Numbered from the stretch's first letter, positions 1-6,110 are shown. The stretch: 6,267 nt of DNA from Lunatibacter sp038209145 (GCA_038209145.1 JBBQXZ010000281.1:1-6267), one strand, 5' to 3'. The notes: generated from the letters alone by a model not told the origin. Made by a program: numbers and translations.

Positions 1-1739
1 GCAAACTTGATCTGGAGATAATTGAAACAGATATCACAGAGCTCTTGGAGCATTCGATGGATATTATCAAATACCATGCGGGTCAAAAGGGTCTGGAGGT
101 GTTGTTGAATATACCGCCGAAAATTCCCTCCATCGCACATGTGGACCCGATTCGGTTAAAACAAATCCTAATCAATCTATTGACAAATGGCGTCAAATTC
201 ACTGAGGAGGGAGAGGTAGAGTTAAAGGTATCTTTTACGCCTATTGAAGAAAATAGATCCATGATCAGATTCGCCGTAAAAGACACCGGGATCGGCATTT
301 CAAAAGAACAACAAGGCAAACTTTTTAAGGCGTTTTCCCAAGCAGACAGTTCTACAACCCGAAAATTTGGAGGAACAGGACTTGGACTCAGCATCTCCAA
401 TTTGCTTGTTGAAAAGATGGGAGGCAAACTGGAATTGATGAGTGAACCGGGAGTGGGGTCCGAATTTTATTTTTCTGTCGAGACAACCACCTCCCGTCCC
501 ACTGAAGCTAAAGTATCACAGCTTTCCATTAAACATGTGCTGGTTATTGATGACAACGAGAAAAACAGGATGATACTGGAACATAACTTCAGGCATTGGA
601 ACCTAACCTACACAGGTTGCGACAATGGGTATGAAGGTATTAAAATTATTGAAAATACGTCCATTGATCTCCTAATTATTGATTACCATATGCCATTGAT
701 GGATGGTTTGGAAACGATAAGGATTATTAGGGAAAAACTGAGAATTTCAGCCGAAAAATTACCCATAATTCTCCTTCACAGTTCCATAGATGATCATATA
801 GTCAGGAAAAAGTGTAAAGAACTTCAGGTAAAATTTAACCTCATAAAACCTGTTAAAGCCCGAGAACTTTTCCAATACATAAAAAATATCCATTTACCCA
901 GCCTGCCTTCACCAGTACATCCAAGTCCGTTAAGTGTCCATCTGACAGAGGGAAGTAAAATTAACAAGGTCATCCTAATCGCGGAAGATGTCCCGATGAA
1001 CATGATGCTTATAAAGACTTACCTGGCCAAAATGATACCGAATTCAAAAATCATCGAGGCGACAAACGGTAAGCTTGCACTAAAGGCATTTACTTCTACC
1101 GAGAAGATTGATTTGATTTTTATGGATGTCCAGATGCCTGAAATGGACGGTATTGCCACAACGAAAATGATTCGTGAACTGGAAGAAAATAAGGAGGTCA
1201 AGACCCCTATAATTGCCTTGACGGCAGGGGCGCTTATTGAGGAGAGGGAAAAGTGTATTCAAAGCGGCATGGATGACTTTTTGAGTAAACCCATAAAAAA
1301 GGAAGCCCTTGAGGCTGTGCTGGGAAAATACCTGGAAAAAAAACTTTCTTCCGATGATTATTTGAACAAATCTATGGAAGAATTCAAGGGAGTTCTGATA
1401 TTCGATAAGAAAAGTTTATTGACTTCCATCAATGAAGATCTGAAAACGTACGTACAGATGCTAGACTGTTCTCTTCAACTGGAAGAACAGATCACTTCCC
1501 TGGGAAGGGACCTGAATTCCGGAAACATGGAAGAATTCCAGCAAAACGTATCACAAGTTCTAGAAGCAAGCAAAGCCATGAATTTCCACCGACTTTCCAA
1601 GTGGCTTGACAAAATTGCAGTCCTCCATTTAGCTCCTTTGGAAGTCCTTTTGGTTTTATATAACCAGGTATTATTGGAATGGCAGGAAATTAAAACATCC
1701 GTTCAGGATGAACTGAATAATTTAACCAGCTTCCAGTGA
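1..1739 (+). CDS. Hybrid sensor histidine kinase with two receiver domains, 5'-truncated by the window edge
   Basis: The frame is open from base 3, so the N-terminus (sensor region and the phospho-accepting H-box) lies upstream; the TTG at 45 is internal. The first residues, KLDLEIIETDI, match the segment that normally follows the DHp helices. A HATPase_c domain spans about nt 130-485. It has an N-box (NLLTNGVKFT, key Asn codon 186-188), a G1 box DTGIG (from 282), an F-box-like region and a G2 box GGTGLGL (from 369). Receiver 1 spans about 531-885, with the acidic pair DD at 549-554, the acceptor Asp in IIDYHMP at 681-683 and a Lys at 846-848. Receiver 2 spans about 963-1340, with ED at 984-989, the acceptor Asp in FMDVQMP at 1125-1127 and a Lys at 1287-1289. 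Both receivers keep every phosphotransfer residue. The last ~130 residues are helical and Hpt-like, but Ser (1551-1553) stands where the phospho-His is expected. The protein is probably a membrane-bound phosphorelay kinase; its signal is unknown. Confidence 0.95.
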   Translation, partial: KLDLEIIETDITELLEHSMDIIKYHAGQKGLEVLLNIPPKIPSIAHVDPIRLKQILINLLTNGVKFTEEGEVELKVSFTPIEENRSMIRFAVKDTGIGISKEQQGKLFKAFSQADSSTTRKFGGTGLGLSISNLLVEKMGGKLELMSEPGVGSEFYFSVETTTSRPTEAKVSQLSIKHVLVIDDNEKNRMILEHNFRHWNLTYTGCDNGYEGIKIIENTSIDLLIIDYHMPLMDGLETIRIIREKLRISAEKLPIILLHSSIDDHIVRKKCKELQVKFNLIKPVKARELFQYIKNIHLPSLPSPVHPSPLSVHLTEGSKINKVILIAEDVPMNMMLIKTYLAKMIPNSKIIEATNGKLALKAFTSTEKIDLIFMDVQMPEMDGIATTKMIRELEENKEVKTPIIALTAGALIEEREKCIQSGMDDFLSKPIKKEALEAVLGKYLEKKLSSDDYLNKSMEEFKGVLIFDKKSLLTSINEDLKTYVQMLDCSLQLEEQITSLGRDLNSGNMEEFQQNVSQVLEASKAMNFHRLSKWLDKIAVLHLAPLEVLLVLYNQVLLEWQEIKTSVQDELNNLTSFQ

Positions 1740-1845
1740 TGGAATATAATGGATAAATTGAAGCGATGATGAATCCGTCAAAAGGTTTTTATATCACTTA
1801 AAACTTGAATTCCCCAGATCTTCAAAACGTATAAAGCCAACATGC

Positions 1846-2712
1846 CTACTGCCTTCCTGTGGCAAATATCCTGTTGACGTTAAAGCCAACCCGGAATCCC
1901 TCACCGGGAACTCCGTTTCCGCCTGCCAATAGGTATTGTTCATTAAGTGCCTGGGAAGTCACAAAATACATCTGAAACACATGGCCACCGGCCTCGAGGT
2001 CAATGCCCACACCCAGGTTATTCCTCAGGTTATTGTTGAGGTTGGGTATCCATTGAAGGGTCAGGGAAGATTTGCCGGAGATTTTATATTTCCCGCTAAA
2101 TCCAAGCGCCAAATAAAGCTGTTGGTCTCCATCTATCAAGAACACAGGATTGGCATCCACAAAATAAGCCAGCATCGGGGTAAGTTGAACGCTGATTTTG
2201 TCGGTGAATTTTCTGGCTGCCATTGCCTGAAAGGCAAAAGAACTTCTTTCGGAAAAGTTTGGACTGTTTTCCTGCAAGAAACCGTAATTGGATGTGTTGA
2301 TCCCCGCCCCCCCCATTATGGAAAGTGAAAAAGGAATATTATTGTCCTGGGTCTGCTTCAGGAGATGGTACCTGCCATAGAGATTATACATCTTGTCCCT
2401 ACTCTGCCTGGCAGCCCCGAGGGAGAACTTATCACTCATGGCGTATTCAAAACTGAACTGGATGTTGGCCCCGTTATCCAGTCCATACAGGTTCTGTATG
2501 CCGCCATCTAACGTCCCAAACGTATGCATAATGGCAAAATGAAGTGTTTTTTTATCCAAGGGCTCTACTGTAAGCAAATTGATATGCCTGGGCGCATGAA
2601 ATATCAGATCGACTTCCTGCACAGCCGATGCGGGTTTCCTTTCCAGTTGGGCTACCGCAATCAGGGGCAAGCAAAAGGTCAATGTAAATAAGATGATCGT
2701 TTTTATTTTCAT
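1846..2712 (-). CDS. Predicted outer-membrane beta-barrel protein, DUF5777-like
   Basis: A 288-residue protein with a clear Sec signal peptide (residues 1-21, MKIKTIILF then a hydrophobic core, ending AVAQ). The mature part has no transmembrane helices. It consists of alternating short strands rich in Gly, Asn and aromatic residues (for example FSFEYAMSDKFSLGAARQ, LYGRYHLL, LYLALGFSGKYKI), as in small outer-membrane barrels. The HTFG motif near residue 69 and the overall pattern fit the Bacteroidetes DUF5777 beta-barrel family; I place it there by recognition, not by a search. The family has no established biochemical role that I know of. Its ATG overlaps the stop of the upstream yceI-like gene by 4 nt (ATGA), so it is the last gene of a translationally coupled operon and probably works with the Rieske and YceI proteins in the envelope. 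A run of eight G on the coding strand (2307-2314) lies inside it. Confidence 0.8.
   Translation of the reverse strand: MKIKTIILFTLTFCLPLIAVAQLERKPASAVQEVDLIFHAPRHINLLTVEPLDKKTLHFAIMHTFGTLDGGIQNLYGLDNGANIQFSFEYAMSDKFSLGAARQSRDKMYNLYGRYHLLKQTQDNNIPFSLSIMGGAGINTSNYGFLQENSPNFSERSSFAFQAMAARKFTDKISVQLTPMLAYFVDANPVFLIDGDQQLYLALGFSGKYKISGKSSLTLQWIPNLNNNLRNNLGVGIDLEAGGHVFQMYFVTSQALNEQYLLAGGNGVPGEGFRVGFNVNRIFATGRQ
2307..2314 (-). repeat. G8 homopolymer inside the beta-barrel gene
   Basis: Eight consecutive C on the plus strand (G on the coding strand) encode part of the Met-Gly-Gly-Ala-Gly stretch of the beta-barrel protein. The frame is intact on both sides at this length. Such tracts in surface-protein genes can slip and switch expression; whether this one does is not shown. 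Confidence 0.6.
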
Positions 2713-3257
2713 TTTTTCAGCGTTGCCTTAATCGTTACCACTTGTTCATCTGCCAATTCATAAAATATAATTTTGGGAATCTCTATATTGTAGTCACCGA
2801 GCACGATTTTAAAAGTTGCTTCCAACTGCAATTCTGTATCTGACAGGGCAGTTAATTTCCCAGGCACTTCAATATCCCTTTCCACACCATGGATTTTAAA
2901 TTTCCCCTTTGCCGTCACGTTTTTACTTTGACCTTTGGTAAGTTGGATCACCGATGCGATTTTACCGGTAAATTCAGCATAGGGATGTTTTTTTGTTTCC
3001 AGGTAATTTTCTCGCATGTGTCTGTCCCGAAGACCTATTCCCGTATCCAGGGTATTCAGGTCAACATAAAAATCCAACAGGTTCTTATCCAGATCAACTA
3101 GACCGTTGAGATCTGCTGATTTCCCGATAAACTCATTCAGTGGGGCCTTGGAAAGAAATTCCACATTGCCTTTTTCAGTCTTGAATGCCTGGCTGTGGAC
3201 TTTTACGGGAAAAGCCAGAATCAACAGAAGCAATAAAGAGTAGCTCAGCCGTTTCAT
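2709..3257 (-). CDS. Secreted YceI-family protein
   Basis: A 182-residue protein with an N-terminal Sec signal peptide (MKRLSYS, then a Leu-rich core to about residue 22, ending KVHSQ). The mature part follows the YceI pattern: an early strand with a GNVEFLSKAPLNEFIG stretch, then LNGLVDLDKNLLDFYVDLNTLDTG, the signature RDRHMRENYLETKKHPYAEFTG (residues about 78-99), then KGKFKIHGVERDIEVPG and a C-terminal strand pair. YceI proteins form an extended lipocalin-like barrel that binds polyisoprenoids or similar lipids in the periplasm; the ligand here is unknown. Length is normal for the family. The gene starts inside the Rieske stop codon (TAATG, 1-nt overlap) and ends in the start of the beta-barrel gene, so all three are probably translated from one mRNA. 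Confidence 0.93.
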   Translation of the reverse strand: MKRLSYSLLLLLILAFPVKVHSQAFKTEKGNVEFLSKAPLNEFIGKSADLNGLVDLDKNLLDFYVDLNTLDTGIGLRDRHMRENYLETKKHPYAEFTGKIASVIQLTKGQSKNVTAKGKFKIHGVERDIEVPGKLTALSDTELQLEATFKIVLGDYNIEIPKIIFYELADEQVVTIKATLKK

Positions 3258-3760
3258 TATCCCAGATTTACGCTCAGGACATTGTTGTTGACGGTAGCCG
3301 GATAAGTTCTCAAGGCCTGTGTCGCAGGCCCGTTGACAACCCCCCCATTCCTGTCAAACCTGGAACCGTGACAGGTACAGGTGAATACATTATTGGCAAA
3401 CGTCCAGTTTCTGTCACATTGGGAATGGGTACAAACAGAAGTGAGTGCGTTGAACGTATTATTGCCCATATTTACTATCAAAACCCTCGATGCCGTGACT
3501 AATGTCCATCCTCCAGCAGAAGCAAGCGTGGTAGCAACATTCAAGTCCACGGTCACAGCAGTTGCCGTCGCTGTGATTCCGGTGTTTGCGGCGGGTGGAG
3601 TATTCGGGCCTACAATAGTGGGTTCCGTGTCATCGGTGGAGCAACTTGTGAAAAACGCCACTCCAAAAAGCGACATCACAGCCAAAGATCCTGATTTCCT
3701 GAGAAATTCTCTTCTTTCGTCAGAGAGTGATCCAGTTTTAATAGTTGTCATTGTTTTCAT
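3257..3760 (-). CDS. Rieske [2Fe-2S] protein with Tat-like signal and lipobox
   Basis: A 167-residue protein. The N-terminus has a twin-arginine-like motif (RREFLRK, residues 16-22), a hydrophobic segment and a lipobox-like FTSC ending at Cys40. This suggests export, possibly folded via Tat, and lipid anchoring. A Thr/Ala/Pro-rich linker follows (about 41-66). The Rieske cluster ligands are C110 and H112 (CTHSQC) and C128 and H131 (CTCHGSRFD). C115 and C130 are the extra pair that forms the disulfide in high-potential Rieske proteins. The protein ends soon after the cluster domain, with no oxygenase catalytic domain, so it is a small electron carrier, not a ring-hydroxylase subunit. It is the first gene of the Rieske-YceI-barrel operon. 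The ATG at 3758-3760 was chosen; Met4 (3749-3751) is an alternative, since the AAGG at 3763-3766 lies only 2 nt from the first ATG but 11 nt from the second. No clear promoter is visible upstream. It could serve a quinone- or cytochrome-linked step, but no partner is seen here. Confidence 0.93.
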   Translation of the reverse strand: MKTMTTIKTGSLSDERREFLRKSGSLAVMSLFGVAFFTSCSTDDTEPTIVGPNTPPAANTGITATATAVTVDLNVATTLASAGGWTLVTASRVLIVNMGNNTFNALTSVCTHSQCDRNWTFANNVFTCTCHGSRFDRNGGVVNGPATQALRTYPATVNNNVLSVNLG

Positions 3761-4321
3761 AGCCTTATATACGATTTAGGTTAGCAATTGGATTTGGAAA
3801 TTTTAATCATGAAAAATTAACATGCTTTTCTTCGGTTTGTTTATTTACCGAGCTTTTAAAAATGCAGGAGCAGTCCATTTAAAACAGATGAACTAATTTT
3901 GGTTGTGATTGGGCCATAGTGAAAGATAAGGAGCATTTAGAGGTTTGCCGATTTTAACATCTCGTTCAGGTTACAGGTGATATCCAATGACCAATGAAAG
4001 GAATAATTCTTTATTTTCAATTTAATGTGCATAAGACCCCAATAGTACGGGTAAAACTTAAAATTGCAGCCTTGGAGGCACCAAAAACCAGATATTCCGA
4101 GGTATGTTTCCCAATGCCGCCCTTGATAGAACAATGATGATTCTTTCGTTTAGAATTTTTTTTTTTTCAAAAACTCCCTTTAATGATGCCCAAGGAATTG
4201 ATGTTCAAATCCGTGATTTTCAGTACGATTTGTATATTTCTTGGCAAAAGTTTAACTATAGATAATTTTACTCTCTCCTTACTGCCAACTATATTTGGAT
4301 TTAGCCCGACCAGTTCGGGAT
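3761..4321. other. 560-bp gene-poor interval
   Basis: This lies between the end of the RES toxin and the start of the Rieske operon. The only open frame of note (minus strand, 4134-3937, 65 codons) needs a TTG start, is very rich in Trp/Tyr/Phe/Cys and resembles no family I know. The interval is A/T-rich, with a run of 12 T at 4156-4167 and a small hairpin at its toxin end. The Rieske operon promoter must lie in or near its left part, but I see no clean TTG/TAnnTTTG pair on the minus strand. No RNA gene was recognised. Confidence 0.5.
4305..4319 (-). terminator. Weak hairpin after the RES toxin stop codon
   Basis: CCCGA (4305-4309) and TCGGG (4315-4319) form a 5-bp GC-rich stem with a 5-nt loop, starting 2 nt after the toxin stop codon on the minus strand. 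No U-run follows, so intrinsic termination is uncertain; it may only stabilise the 3' end. Confidence 0.25.
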
Positions 4322-4813
4322 TTAATAATTGACCTCAAAACTTACTTCTTCCTGCTTCAAGAAAGCAATAGAGGTGAGAAATTCGGGGTGAAGCGGATTG
4401 ATCAATAAGTTATATTCCTCAGTGAACTTACTCAATGGAATCCTGCAAGAAGGCACTTTCAAAACAGGTGTAACCCTTTCCTTGGCCCACATTGTTCCGA
4501 TCTGTTGGGTACTTATCGGATAAGGCCTGTTTCTCCATTCGGTTGGCAATTCACCCGGTTCCAAATAGGATATGTCGTCTTTAATTTCCAACGTAATCAA
4601 TGACCAGCTGGATTGGCTTACCACTGCTCCTTTGATACTGAGCAATTCCAAAAAATTAAGTGCGGACACGTTGCTGCAATATATGATTGGTGTTCCGAAT
4701 TGATTCCATCTTCCCCCGCCCAGTCCATAACCCAATGCGGATCTTCCGGGAATATTCTCAATAAGCCTGTATGCTCTCAAAACACCGACGTGGTTTAAAG
4801 GAACGAGCCCCAA
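4322..4813 (-). CDS. RES-domain toxin of a type II toxin-antitoxin system
   Basis: A 163-residue protein made almost entirely of a RES domain. Visible hallmarks are AYR (14-16), the glycine-rich segment leading into GGRWN (33-37), IIYCS with Tyr45, FLELL with Glu56, and VPSCRIP with Ser122, followed by EYNLLINPLHPEF. The Arg35/Tyr45/Glu56 spacing (10 and 11) fits the conserved Arg-Tyr-Glu set of Res/MbcT toxins, which resemble ADP-ribosyltransferases and destroy cellular NAD+. Nothing essential appears missing, so the toxin looks active. The start is a TTG overlapping the antitoxin gene by 19 nt. It is supported by a GGAGG 7 nt upstream, and no in-frame ATG exists near the N-terminus. The order (antitoxin first, toxin second, overlapping) is typical of the system and couples toxin translation to antitoxin translation. 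Confidence 0.93.
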   Translation of the reverse strand: MGLVPLNHVGVLRAYRLIENIPGRSALGYGLGGGRWNQFGTPIIYCSNVSALNFLELLSIKGAVVSQSSWSLITLEIKDDISYLEPGELPTEWRNRPYPISTQQIGTMWAKERVTPVLKVPSCRIPLSKFTEEYNLLINPLHPEFLTSIAFLKQEEVSFEVNY

Positions 4814-5265
4814 GACATCGCCTCCAAAGCCTGGTCTACCAACTGAAGGCCGTAGGGATCACGCATCACATCCGCTGGCTTTTTATTGCCTAAGGAATGA
4901 TTGGAGGTGTGAAGCCATTCTGAGAATAGTGCCTCCGTGCCAAATATCCTAACACCCTTGGCGATGATTTTATCCATATCCATGATGGTTTTGGTGAGCA
5001 ATCTTGTCAATACCTTGTCTTCTTTTTTCCAGCGGAATAAAGTGCTGGGATCTACTTCCATTACCTCCGCAACCTCATGCTGACTGAAATCCAAAAAATC
5101 AAACAGGACCTTGATCTCAGAAAATGAGATAACATCATTCAAATGAGGGTTGGGCTCTCCTACCCTGTCAGTGGGAATCTTAAAGAAGTATTGTATCTCC
5201 GGAATATCCAATTCCAGAAAACCATTTTCAGTATTTCTTTTTTTGATAGAGTATTTAGCAGCCAT
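4795..5265 (-). CDS. Xre/MbcA/ParS-type antitoxin, partner of the RES toxin
   Basis: A 156-residue protein from the ATG at 5263-5265. A TTG at 5284-5286 would add seven residues, but it falls close to the predicted transcription start, so the ATG is preferred. Residues about 46-83 contain an Xre-like helix-turn-helix (DFSQHEVAEVMEVDPSTLFRW). Residues about 103-156 match the MbcA/ParS toxin-binding domain, with GVRIFGTEALFSEWL, the LGNKKPADVM turn and a C-terminal helix with DPYGLQLVDQALEAMSWG. The protein should bind the RES toxin, block its active site and repress its own promoter through the operator just upstream. The N-terminal ~45 residues are of a kind common in RES-linked antitoxins. 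The last codons overlap the toxin start by 19 nt. The pair is complete and appears functional. Confidence 0.92.
   Translation of the reverse strand: MAAKYSIKKRNTENGFLELDIPEIQYFFKIPTDRVGEPNPHLNDVISFSEIKVLFDFLDFSQHEVAEVMEVDPSTLFRWKKEDKVLTRLLTKTIMDMDKIIAKGVRIFGTEALFSEWLHTSNHSLGNKKPADVMRDPYGLQLVDQALEAMSWGSFL
4821..4825 (-). promoter_or_regulatory. Shine-Dalgarno site for the TTG-started toxin
   Basis: GGAGG on the minus strand lies 7 nt before the toxin TTG and inside the antitoxin coding sequence (Leu-Glu-Ala codons). It is a near-perfect anti-SD complement in a phylum that seldom uses SD sites, and it decides the toxin start. Part of the match could be chance, because these codons are under antitoxin protein constraint. 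Confidence 0.5.
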
Positions 5266-5288
5266 AAAAGCATCAATTTTGTCCAAAT

Positions 5289-5318
5289 CAAAGTTACAAA
5301 TTTTATTTTTATTTGCAA
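5289..5318 (-). promoter_or_regulatory. Bacteroidetes-type promoter of the RES/Xre operon
   Basis: On the minus strand, TAACTTTG (5296-5289) matches the -7 consensus TAnnTTTG exactly. A TTG (5318-5316) stands 19 nt upstream, as expected for the -33 element. Transcription would begin around 5284-5280, giving a leader of roughly 15-20 nt before the antitoxin ATG. This favours the ATG at 5265 over the upstream TTG. Confidence 0.7.
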
Positions 5319-5346
5319 TATTTATTTATTGCAAATGCAATATTTT
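5311..5346. promoter_or_regulatory. Inverted-repeat operator of the RES/Xre operon
   Basis: ATTTGCAATA (5311-5320) and TATTGCAAAT (5327-5336) form a perfect 10-bp inverted repeat with a 6-bp spacer. A further half-site TGCAATATTT at 5336-5345 repeats 5314-5323 directly at a 22-bp offset, about two helical turns. The -33 element of the TA promoter lies in the first arm, so a bound Xre antitoxin dimer or antitoxin-toxin complex would block RNA polymerase. The role is inferred from position and symmetry. Confidence 0.65.
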
Positions 5347-5390
5347 CTTCAAAACTCATTGGATTTCAATAGCCTGTAGATTAAATCATG

Positions 5391-5413
5391 TTTATCCTGA
5401 ACCTTGGGATAAA
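5391..5413 (-). terminator. Hairpin between the serine hydrolase remnant and the TA promoter
   Basis: TTTATCC (5391-5397) and GGATAAA (5407-5413) form a perfect 7-bp stem with a 9-nt loop, starting 7 nt after the hydrolase remnant's stop on the minus strand. It could stop read-through into the TA operon, but no U-run follows it. Confidence 0.3.
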
Positions 5414-5419
5414 TTTAGA

Positions 5420-5929
5420 TTATCCGATTTTATCCAAACTTCCCAGCCAGCGCTGATTTTTGTTCTTTATAAAGAAAATAGACAACCCAACAAGGAGTAT
5501 GTAGCCTTTAATCAAGATGGTAGATAGCGATGGTATGTTACGTTGCATCACCACATAATCAGCAATTCCTGCTTTCCAAAAAATCCACTCGTCAGCAATG
5601 GTTGATGCCAAATCATGGCTGCCCATTTCCAACACAATAATTCCGTTTTTGAATTTAAGATCAATTCTTGCTGCGGTATTGATTACGGGCCTGCCACTAG
5701 CTCCATCGTATCCAATAATAATGGAATTTTTGTCATTTTGACCATAAAGGTGAGGGCCGAGCCCAAAAACCCCAATTCCATTCCTGAAAGCTTCCGGTTC
5801 ACACATTTTGGCTAAAGTTTGTTGTGTCAAAACACTATTGGTAGAAATAGTTTTAAAACTCCGAACAAGTAATCCATTTGCTGACAGAAGCAACCTGAAA
5901 AACAGTGCTTTTATTAACGAGCTGATCAA
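5420..5929 (-). pseudogene. C-terminal remnant of a serine hydrolase (beta-lactamase-related)
   Basis: A 169-codon open frame resembling only the end of membrane-linked, class C beta-lactamase-related serine hydrolases. It shows VLTQQTLAKMCEPEAF, then GVFGLGPHLYG, then IIIGYDGASGRPVINTAARID followed by KNGIIVLEMG. A hydrophobic segment (ILIKGYILLVGLSIFFI, residues about 140-156) would be a membrane anchor. The catalytic SxxK and YxN regions, which should come about 200-300 residues earlier, are absent. Upstream the frame stays open only to about 5965, with no ATG; the 5929 start is TTG and has no good ribosome site. The first ~30 residues (LFFRLLLSANGLLVRSFKTI) look like an eroded or deleted region. 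In the third motif Tyr-Asp-Gly may replace the usual His-x-Gly. I infer a dead fragment; a small membrane protein derived from it is possible but unlikely. Confidence 0.65.
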
Positions 5930-5957
5930 TGGTGTAAAAGAAGTCTTTAGAAACTTA

Positions 5958-6109
5958 TCAATTCTCTATTAATGTCATAGCTAAATTTCCTACAAACTCA
6001 TTATCAATTTTTTCTCTTGCGGCCTCAATAAATGCCTCGGGGGTATTTTTAGAAGTAAGAGGTTAATATTCACATTGGTCAAAACCGTTTCCAATTCCCG
6101 TATGTCTAA
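5958..6109 (-). pseudogene. Frameshifted remnant of an unidentified protein
   Basis: Two short minus-strand frames join into one plausible helical protein end. The first, from about 6109, reads LDIRELETVLTNVNINLL. The second (6062-5958) reads on as TSKNTPEAFIEAAREKIDNE and FVGNLAMTLIEN before a TGA at 5958-5960. The switch of frame falls around 6055-6062, in a C/T-rich stretch. Neither frame has an ATG in a useful place, and the first begins right at the stop of the neighbouring gene, so the N-terminus is lost. The charged, amphipathic composition looks protein-like, but I do not recognise the family. It could be chance, hence the modest confidence. Confidence 0.4.
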
Positions 6110-6110
6110 T

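Noticed and set aside
1731..1744. TTCCA/TGGAA hairpin spanning the kinase stop codon
   Set aside because: Only five A/T-containing pairs, it includes coding sequence and is not followed by a T-run; not a credible terminator.
1936..2328. 130-codon plus-strand open frame opposite the beta-barrel gene
   Set aside because: Shadow frame; the opposite strand has a signal peptide, barrel-like strands and operon coupling.
3381..3779. 132-codon plus-strand open frame opposite the Rieske gene
   Set aside because: Antisense shadow of a gene with clear Rieske cluster ligands; the translation shows no domain.
3937..4134. 65-codon minus-strand open frame
   Set aside because: It has a TTG start and no ribosome site. 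Its composition is very rich in aromatic residues and Cys, and it resembles no known family; most likely chance in non-coding DNA.
4290..4297. TATATTTG on the plus strand, an exact -7 promoter match
   Set aside because: No TTG at the required distance upstream, and no plus-strand gene follows; it points into the 3' end of the toxin gene.
5284..5286. TTG as start of the antitoxin
   Set aside because: It falls at the predicted transcription start, so there would be almost no leader; the ATG at 5263-5265 is the better start.
5150..5527. 125-codon plus-strand open frame running across the TA promoter
   Set aside because: It overlaps the antitoxin N-terminus, the promoter and the hydrolase remnant, and has a low-complexity Phe/Ile/Lys composition typical of A/T-rich chance frames.
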